From Yinghuangia elevatio (GTDB lineage: Bacteria > Actinomycetota > Actinomycetes > Streptomycetales > Streptomycetaceae): a stretch of DNA of 8,778 nucleotides. A program made the position numbers and the translations under genes. Positions 5,618 to 8,778 of the stretch are shown one piece after another (positions within the stretch are counted from its first letter, which is position 1; each line of letters starts with the position of its first letter). The stretch is taken from assembly GCF_040649515.1 (NCBI RefSeq), contig NZ_JBEZFP010000224.1, forward strand, positions 1 to 8,778. Reading direction: 5' to 3'. The notes under the pieces are model-generated. The model was given only the letters and a program-made list of their open reading frames with translations, did no database searches and was not told the origin of the DNA.

Positions 5618-6377
5618 TCGCCTCCTCGAAGTTCTGCGTCGTCAGCCGGACGTACAGCTGTGCGTGACCCTCGGCGTCCATGTGCGCGTGCATGCTCCCG
5701 GCCTCCAGCCCCGACCACAGCATGCGCTTGGTGACCTCGACGCCCACGCGGCTGAACCCGATGATGCGCTCCGCGAGGTCGAAGCACTCGTCGAGCAGCT
5801 TCTCGCCCGGCACCACCCGCGACACGAGGCCGATGCGCTCGGCCTCGGCCGACTCGACGTCGCGGCCGGACAGCATGATCTCGAACGCTCGCGACGACCC
5901 GATCGCCCGCGGCAGCAGGTAGCTGATGCCCAGCTCGGTCGCGGTGAGGCCGTTGTTGATGCCGGCGGCCCGGAAGTACGCGGCCTCCGACGCGATGCGG
6001 ATGTCGGTCGCCACCGACAGGCAGAACCCGCCGCCGATCGCAGCACCGTTGATCGCGCCGATAACCGGCTGGTGCATTTTGCGCAGCCCCAGGATCACGT
6101 CGTCGAGGATTTCCATCGACCTGCGGGCGATGCTCGTACGCGTCAGTCCCTTGATGCCGGGGATCCGTCCCGAGCTCTCCAGGTCGGCCCCGGAACAGAA
6201 GCCACGCCCCGCTCCGGTGAGCACCACCACCCGCGTATCGTTGTCCGCACTGACCTCCTCAAGGGCCTCACGGAAGGGGACCATCACGTCGAACGCCATC
6301 GCGTTCATCCGCTCGGGGCGGTTGAGGGTGATGAGGGTGACGTGCGGGCGCGGCTTGTCGATGAGCACGAACGACAT
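5574..6377 (-). CDS. Enoyl-CoA hydratase/isomerase family protein (EchA12-like)
   Basis: A 267-residue crotonase-fold protein of normal length. Family marks are LNRPERMNAM near the N-terminus, the oxyanion-hole segments CSGADL (61-66) and NGAAIGGGF (110-118), and a C-terminal helical region. From memory, AAGINNGLTATELGISYLLPRAIGSSRAFEIMLSGRDV matches the mycobacterial EchA12 type closely in spirit. Of the two catalytic Glu residues of classical hydratases, the second is present (E166 in FEIMLSG), but the position of the first (Glu144 in the rat enzyme) is occupied by Gly139 in my alignment. It may therefore catalyse isomerisation or another acyl-CoA reaction. ATG 6377 has GAGGA about 9 bases upstream. 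It appears monocistronic, divergent from a methyltransferase and convergent with the exporter. Cytoplasmic; substrate unknown. Confidence 0.93.
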   Translation of the reverse strand: MSFVLIDKPRPHVTLITLNRPERMNAMAFDVMVPFREALEEVSADNDTRVVVLTGAGRGFCSGADLESSGRIPGIKGLTRTSIARRSMEILDDVILGLRKMHQPVIGAINGAAIGGGFCLSVATDIRIASEAAYFRAAGINNGLTATELGISYLLPRAIGSSRAFEIMLSGRDVESAEAERIGLVSRVVPGEKLLDECFDLAERIIGFSRVGVEVTKRMLWSGLEAGSMHAHMDAEGHAQLYVRLTTQNFEEAIIARKEKRVPEYKD

Positions 6378-6428
6378 GGGGCGGCATCCTCGGGCGGTCG
6401 GGAAGAACTGAGGGTGGGTCAGGTGTTC

Positions 6429-6441
6429 TTGATCGTGTCAA
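6429..6441. promoter_or_regulatory. Divergent promoter region with TTGA-N5-TCAA dyad
   Basis: Between the hydratase and methyltransferase starts lies an AT-richer patch with TTGA (6429-6432) and TCAA (6438-6441) as inverted arms, plus TGATC repeated at 6430-6434 and 6442-6446. Read on the minus strand, 6436-6441 is a perfect TTGACA, a possible -35 for the hydratase gene, although no good -10 follows at normal spacing. It is a plausible control site with weak evidence. Confidence 0.3.
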
Positions 6442-6511
6442 TGATCACGGCCAAGCGCACCGGTACGGGGGCGCGATGTCAAGAGGCGAGCGCACAGAGG
6501 GGCAGTACGGG

Positions 6512-7198
6512 ATGCTCGGCGGGTACGCGGATCCCCAGTCGTTCGACACCTTCGCCGGCGACTACGACCGCTACTCGGACCTGCACGACCCGCTGGGGGA
6601 GTGGCTCGACGAGCAGATAGCCGACCTCGCGCCCGCGGGCGGCCGGGCGCTCGACGCCGGCTGCGGCTCGGGGCGGCACGCGCACGCGCTCGCCGACACG
6701 TACGACGAGGTGGTCGCCGCCGACCTGAGCCGCGCGCTCATCGAGACGGCGCGCCTGCGGCGCTCGCACCACCGGGTCACCTACCAGGCGGCCGACCTGC
6801 TCGACATCTCCGACGACGCGGGCTTCGACCTGGTCGTGAGTATGGCGACGCTGCACCACGTGCCGGACCTCGACAAGGCGCTGGAGCACTTGCACGGGCT
6901 GGTCCGCCCCGGCGGCACCGCGATCCTGGTCGACAACGTCGCGGCCCAGGCGACGCCCGCGCGCTGGGCGTACCTCACGGGCGCCGCGTACGAGCTGCCG
7001 CGCGACATCGCCAGACTCGGCACCCGCGACGCCTGGTGGCTCTACCGCTTCCGGACCAGCCGCGCGTGGCTCGCCCACCTGCTCAGCGACCGCTACCTGA
7101 CGCGCACTCAATTCGAGCGCAGGTACGGCGCGGTATTCCCCGGCGCGCGCTTCACAGACCTCGGCTTCGCACACGCCATGGTCTGGCAACGCGCCTGA
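6512..7198 (+). CDS. Class I SAM-dependent methyltransferase
   Basis: A 228-residue soluble methyltransferase. The SAM-binding motif I is LDAGCGSGRH (47-56), the acidic residue closing strand 2 is D71 in VVAADLS, and D95 sits in the ADLLD segment. The post-motif strand is FDLVVSMATLHHVPD (105-119), and LVRPGG begins the next strand. This is the Methyltransf_11/25 type, acting on small molecules or lipids; the C-terminal part, which normally sets substrate, gives no clue. I prefer ATG 6512 to ATG 6476. GAGGGG lies 9 bases before 6512, and the intervening codons include TCA, AGA and ACA, rare in this DNA, while codon use becomes typical from 6512. The longer form would have 240 residues. It appears to be a single-gene unit. 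Confidence 0.9.
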   Translation: MLGGYADPQSFDTFAGDYDRYSDLHDPLGEWLDEQIADLAPAGGRALDAGCGSGRHAHALADTYDEVVAADLSRALIETARLRRSHHRVTYQAADLLDISDDAGFDLVVSMATLHHVPDLDKALEHLHGLVRPGGTAILVDNVAAQATPARWAYLTGAAYELPRDIARLGTRDAWWLYRFRTSRAWLAHLLSDRYLTRTQFERRYGAVFPGARFTDLGFAHAMVWQRA

Positions 7199-7282
7199 AC
7201 GCCCCTGTGTCGCGTCCCGGCAGACGGCTCGGGGGCATGGGGCCTGAGGCGGGGTCTGCGGTGAGGTCTGGGGCGGGAGTGT

Positions 7283-7305
7283 CGGAAGGTGCGTCCGGAA
7301 GGTGC
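7283..7305. repeat. 10-base direct repeat in the gap before the lipoprotein gene
   Basis: CGGAAGGTGC occurs at 7283-7292 and 7296-7305, a 13-base period. The gap from 7199 to 7409 also repeats GGTCTG twice (around 7250-7270). I found no convincing terminator for the methyltransferase here and no further gene. Confidence 0.5.
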
Positions 7306-7380
7306 CCGGCACACGTAAACGGCCAACGGTTTCGCTTCGCGGACAAGGTCTTTCATCCTGCACGTGGCGACTGGCATGCT

Positions 7381-7390
7381 GTGGCGCCAC
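7381..7390. promoter_or_regulatory. Perfect palindrome GTGGCGCCAC before the lipoprotein gene
   Basis: A 10-base perfect palindrome lies 19 bases before the lipoprotein start, with another GTGGCG at 7364-7369 that can also pair with CGCCAC at 7385-7390. It could be an operator or a leader stem close to the ribosome binding site. GC-rich DNA produces such short palindromes often, so confidence is low. Confidence 0.3.
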
Positions 7391-7409
7391 CTGGCTGGGA
7401 GGGGGTTCG

Positions 7410-8069
7410 ATGCGCCGTTCCGCGCGCGGAAAAACCGGAGAGAGCGGACAGACCGGAGGAACCGGAACGTACCGAAAGACCGGTAAGTGGGCTGCTGTCG
7501 GGGCGGCCTCGGTGCTCGCCCTGGCGCTGTCCGGTTGCGGAAAGGCGGGGGCCACCAAGGCCGCCGAGGCACCGGCCGCCCCGTGCGACCTGGTGTTGCA
7601 GGAGGAACTGTCGGTGATGGGCGTGGGTCCGCCGACCGCCGACGACACGCACAGCGGCAGCGCTTCGTCCAGCGCGTACTGCGAGTCCGCCGCGAACGAG
7701 GCCGCCAAGCAGGGGCCCCGGTGGGGGGCTCTGCGGATCGAGTGGACGAGCTTCGCCGACGCCAAGAAGGACAAGGAGAAGGGCGGGTCCGCGCGTACCG
7801 GCGTGGAGCAGGCCAAGGCCGAGTACCAGTCCGCGCGTGGCGCGACAACCACCTCCATGTGCTCGGAACAGCCGGTGACCCAGCCGGACTTCGCGATGGT
7901 CGACTGCTTCGAGCCCGGCAGCGAGTACGGTCCGACGGCCGGGGCGATGATCGTCCGGCACGGGCCCAAGGTGGTGTTCGTGAGCTACCAGGGCGTGGGC
8001 TACGACCCGGCCGTCGTGCACGAGACGATCCGGCGAATCGCGGACCGCGCCATCCGCGCCGAGGCCTGA
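7410..8069 (+). CDS. Putative lipoprotein with four extra cysteines, 219 residues
   Basis: An exported lipid-anchored protein. A long basic n-region (residues 1-26, with RR at 2-3 and RK at 22-23) precedes a hydrophobic core at 27-39 and the lipobox LSGC, with C43 as the lipidation site. The mature part has C59, C91, C151 and C166, suggesting two disulfides. The opening APCDLVLQEELSVMG resembles actinobacterial DUF3558-type lipoproteins, though I hold that loosely. A charged stretch KKDKEKGG is near 119-126. The 3' part (AMIVRHGPKVVFVSYQG onward) is strand-like and ends with a helix. ATG 7410 is chosen for the GGGAGGGGG just upstream and because it gives a normal signal peptide; an earlier ATG at 7302 would put 36 odd residues in front. 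The function and partners are unknown. Confidence 0.85.
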   Translation: MRRSARGKTGESGQTGGTGTYRKTGKWAAVGAASVLALALSGCGKAGATKAAEAPAAPCDLVLQEELSVMGVGPPTADDTHSGSASSSAYCESAANEAAKQGPRWGALRIEWTSFADAKKDKEKGGSARTGVEQAKAEYQSARGATTTSMCSEQPVTQPDFAMVDCFEPGSEYGPTAGAMIVRHGPKVVFVSYQGVGYDPAVVHETIRRIADRAIRAEA

Positions 8070-8122
8070 CAGCCCCCACCTGCGGCACCACCGACCGCCC
8101 CGCGCGCCACCGAGGCCCGCCG

Positions 8123-8149
8123 GACGCCCAAGACGCTCAAGACGCCCGG
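8123..8149. repeat. Three tandem 9-base units between convergent genes
   Basis: GACGCCCAA, GACGCTCAA and GACGCCCGG lie in tandem (8123-8131, 8132-8140, 8141-8149) in the 94-base gap between the lipoprotein and MarR stop codons. The gap shows no strong terminator stem. It is probably slippage-derived. Confidence 0.6.
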
Positions 8150-8163
8150 ACGTGGCGGCCGGC

Positions 8164-8652
8164 TCACGAGTCCTTCGTGGCCCGGACGTCGCGGCCCAGG
8201 CGCGACATCAGCGCGGCGAGCTGTGCGAGGTCGGCGTCGGACCACGAGCCGAGCGAGTCCTGAAGCCAAGTCGACCACACCGCACGCAGGTTGCGGGACA
8301 TGCGCTGACCCGCTTCGGTCGGCGCGAGCAGGTGGGCGCGGCCGTCCTCGGGGTCGGGGGTGCGGCGGACCAGGTCCGCCTTGATCAGGATGTCCGCCTG
8401 CCGGCTGGTGATCGATCGGTCCTGGCCGGTCAGGTCGGCCAGCGCGGACAGGCGCAGCGGGCCGTACGACACGATGTTGCCCAGCAGGAAGGACTCGGCG
8501 CGGGTCAGCGACCCGCCCGCCCGCGCCGCCAGTTCGCGGTGCAGGCGGGCACCGCGGGTGGACGCGAGCAGCGCCTCCAGGGCGCGGTGCACATCCTCCA
8601 ACGACTGGCCGCGTGCGTCGCGGGGCGGCGTCCCGGAGGTCGGTGTCTGCAT
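8164..8652 (-). CDS. MarR-family transcriptional regulator
   Basis: A 162-residue winged-helix repressor of the usual family length, expected to bind DNA as a dimer and release it on binding a small molecule or oxidant. The DNA-binding part spans about residues 49-112: LTRAESFLLGNIVSYGP, then LRLSALADLTGQDRSITSRQADILIKADLVRR with the recognition helix, then the wing PDPEDGRAHLLAPTEAG. Terminal helices (about 17-45 and 116-150) form the dimer interface. There is no cysteine, so thiol-based oxidation sensing is unlikely. ATG 8652 is the first in-frame ATG after an in-frame stop, but no Shine-Dalgarno precedes it, so the message may be leaderless or start poorly. An 18-base palindrome sits 5 bases upstream, fitting autorepression and control of a rightward gene outside the window. 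Confidence 0.92.
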   Translation of the reverse strand: MQTPTSGTPPRDARGQSLEDVHRALEALLASTRGARLHRELAARAGGSLTRAESFLLGNIVSYGPLRLSALADLTGQDRSITSRQADILIKADLVRRTPDPEDGRAHLLAPTEAGQRMSRNLRAVWSTWLQDSLGSWSDADLAQLAALMSRLGRDVRATKDS

Positions 8653-8657
8653 AATAG

Positions 8658-8675
8658 TTGATTGATATCACGCAA
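8658..8675. promoter_or_regulatory. Candidate MarR operator TTG-N2-TGATATCA-N2-CAA
   Basis: This 18-base palindrome has 7 of 9 pairs complementary and an AT-rich centre that stands out in the GC-rich surroundings. It lies immediately upstream of the MarR start. MarR proteins typically bind palindromes of 16-20 bases with TTG/CAA-like ends in their own promoter region. On the plus strand TTGATA (8662-8667) could be a -35 with TAGTGC (8685-8690) as a weak -10 at 17 bases, so a bound repressor would cover it. Confidence 0.6.
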
Positions 8676-8778
8676 ATTAGGTGCTAGTGCTGTGGCCGGG
8701 AAGGTTTGCCGGTTCCCGGTGTTCGGTGCCGTGCATCGCAAGGCGCAGGCCCGAAGCTCGTACTCGGTCGTACTCGCG
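8676..8778. other. Window end, probable leader of a rightward gene
   Basis: No start codon with a convincing ribosome binding site is visible. GTGC-TA-GTGC (8681-8690) is a short direct repeat within the possible promoter. The stretch is likely the leader of, or the upstream region for, a gene beyond the window. Confidence 0.3.

Noticed and set aside
3589..5667. Long plus-strand frame of 692 codons across the LysR and exporter genes
   Set aside because: It is antisense to LysR and out of frame with the exporter, and its translation is low-complexity Arg-rich. Both real genes have clear family motifs.
6479..7969. Minus-strand frame of 496 codons opposite the methyltransferase and lipoprotein
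   Set aside because: It covers two recognisable plus-strand genes plus the gap between them and has no motif of its own.

Overview
The window is very GC-rich, with strongly G/C-biased third codon positions, AGGAGG-type ribosome binding sites and short intergenic gaps. Protein families and codon use point to a Streptomyces-like actinomycete chromosome. I see no transposase, integrase, tRNA, rRNA or CRISPR array. This reads as ordinary chromosomal or accessory DNA with several small transcription units.

Layout. (1) 250-2457, plus strand: a two-component pair. It is a membrane sensor histidine kinase of the NarL/DesK type with a 'putative sensor' membrane domain, followed by a LuxR-type response regulator. 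A GC-rich region with a 16-base direct repeat and a GGGGTA-N5-TACCCC dyad lies upstream. (2) 2580-3528, minus strand: two small proteins of unknown function. One has 92 residues and a disordered tail. The other has 155 residues, a hydrophobic N-terminus, an Ala-Pro-Ser repeat and a C-terminal CX4CX2CX4C tail. The 155-residue gene has its Shine-Dalgarno inside a perfect 7-bp hairpin that touches the start codon, and a possible 72-codon upstream frame with a TTA codon runs across that hairpin. (3) 3649-5617: a LysR-type regulator (minus) divergent from an EamA-family drug/metabolite exporter (plus), a common regulator-target arrangement. (4) 5574-6377, minus: a crotonase-fold enoyl-CoA hydratase resembling mycobacterial EchA12, converging on the exporter with a 44-base overlap of reading frames. 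(5) 6512-7198, plus: a class I SAM-dependent methyltransferase. (6) 7410-8069, plus: a lipoprotein with four further cysteines. (7) 8164-8652, minus: a MarR-family regulator with an 18-bp palindrome just upstream of its start. That palindrome lies between it and an unseen rightward gene.

The genes form separate modules: signal transduction, small envelope proteins, export with its regulator, acyl-CoA metabolism, a methyltransferase, a lipoprotein and a MarR switch. I see no single multi-gene system across the whole window. The least conventional part is the small-gene cluster at 2580-3528, for its possible translational control and its symmetric cysteine tail.
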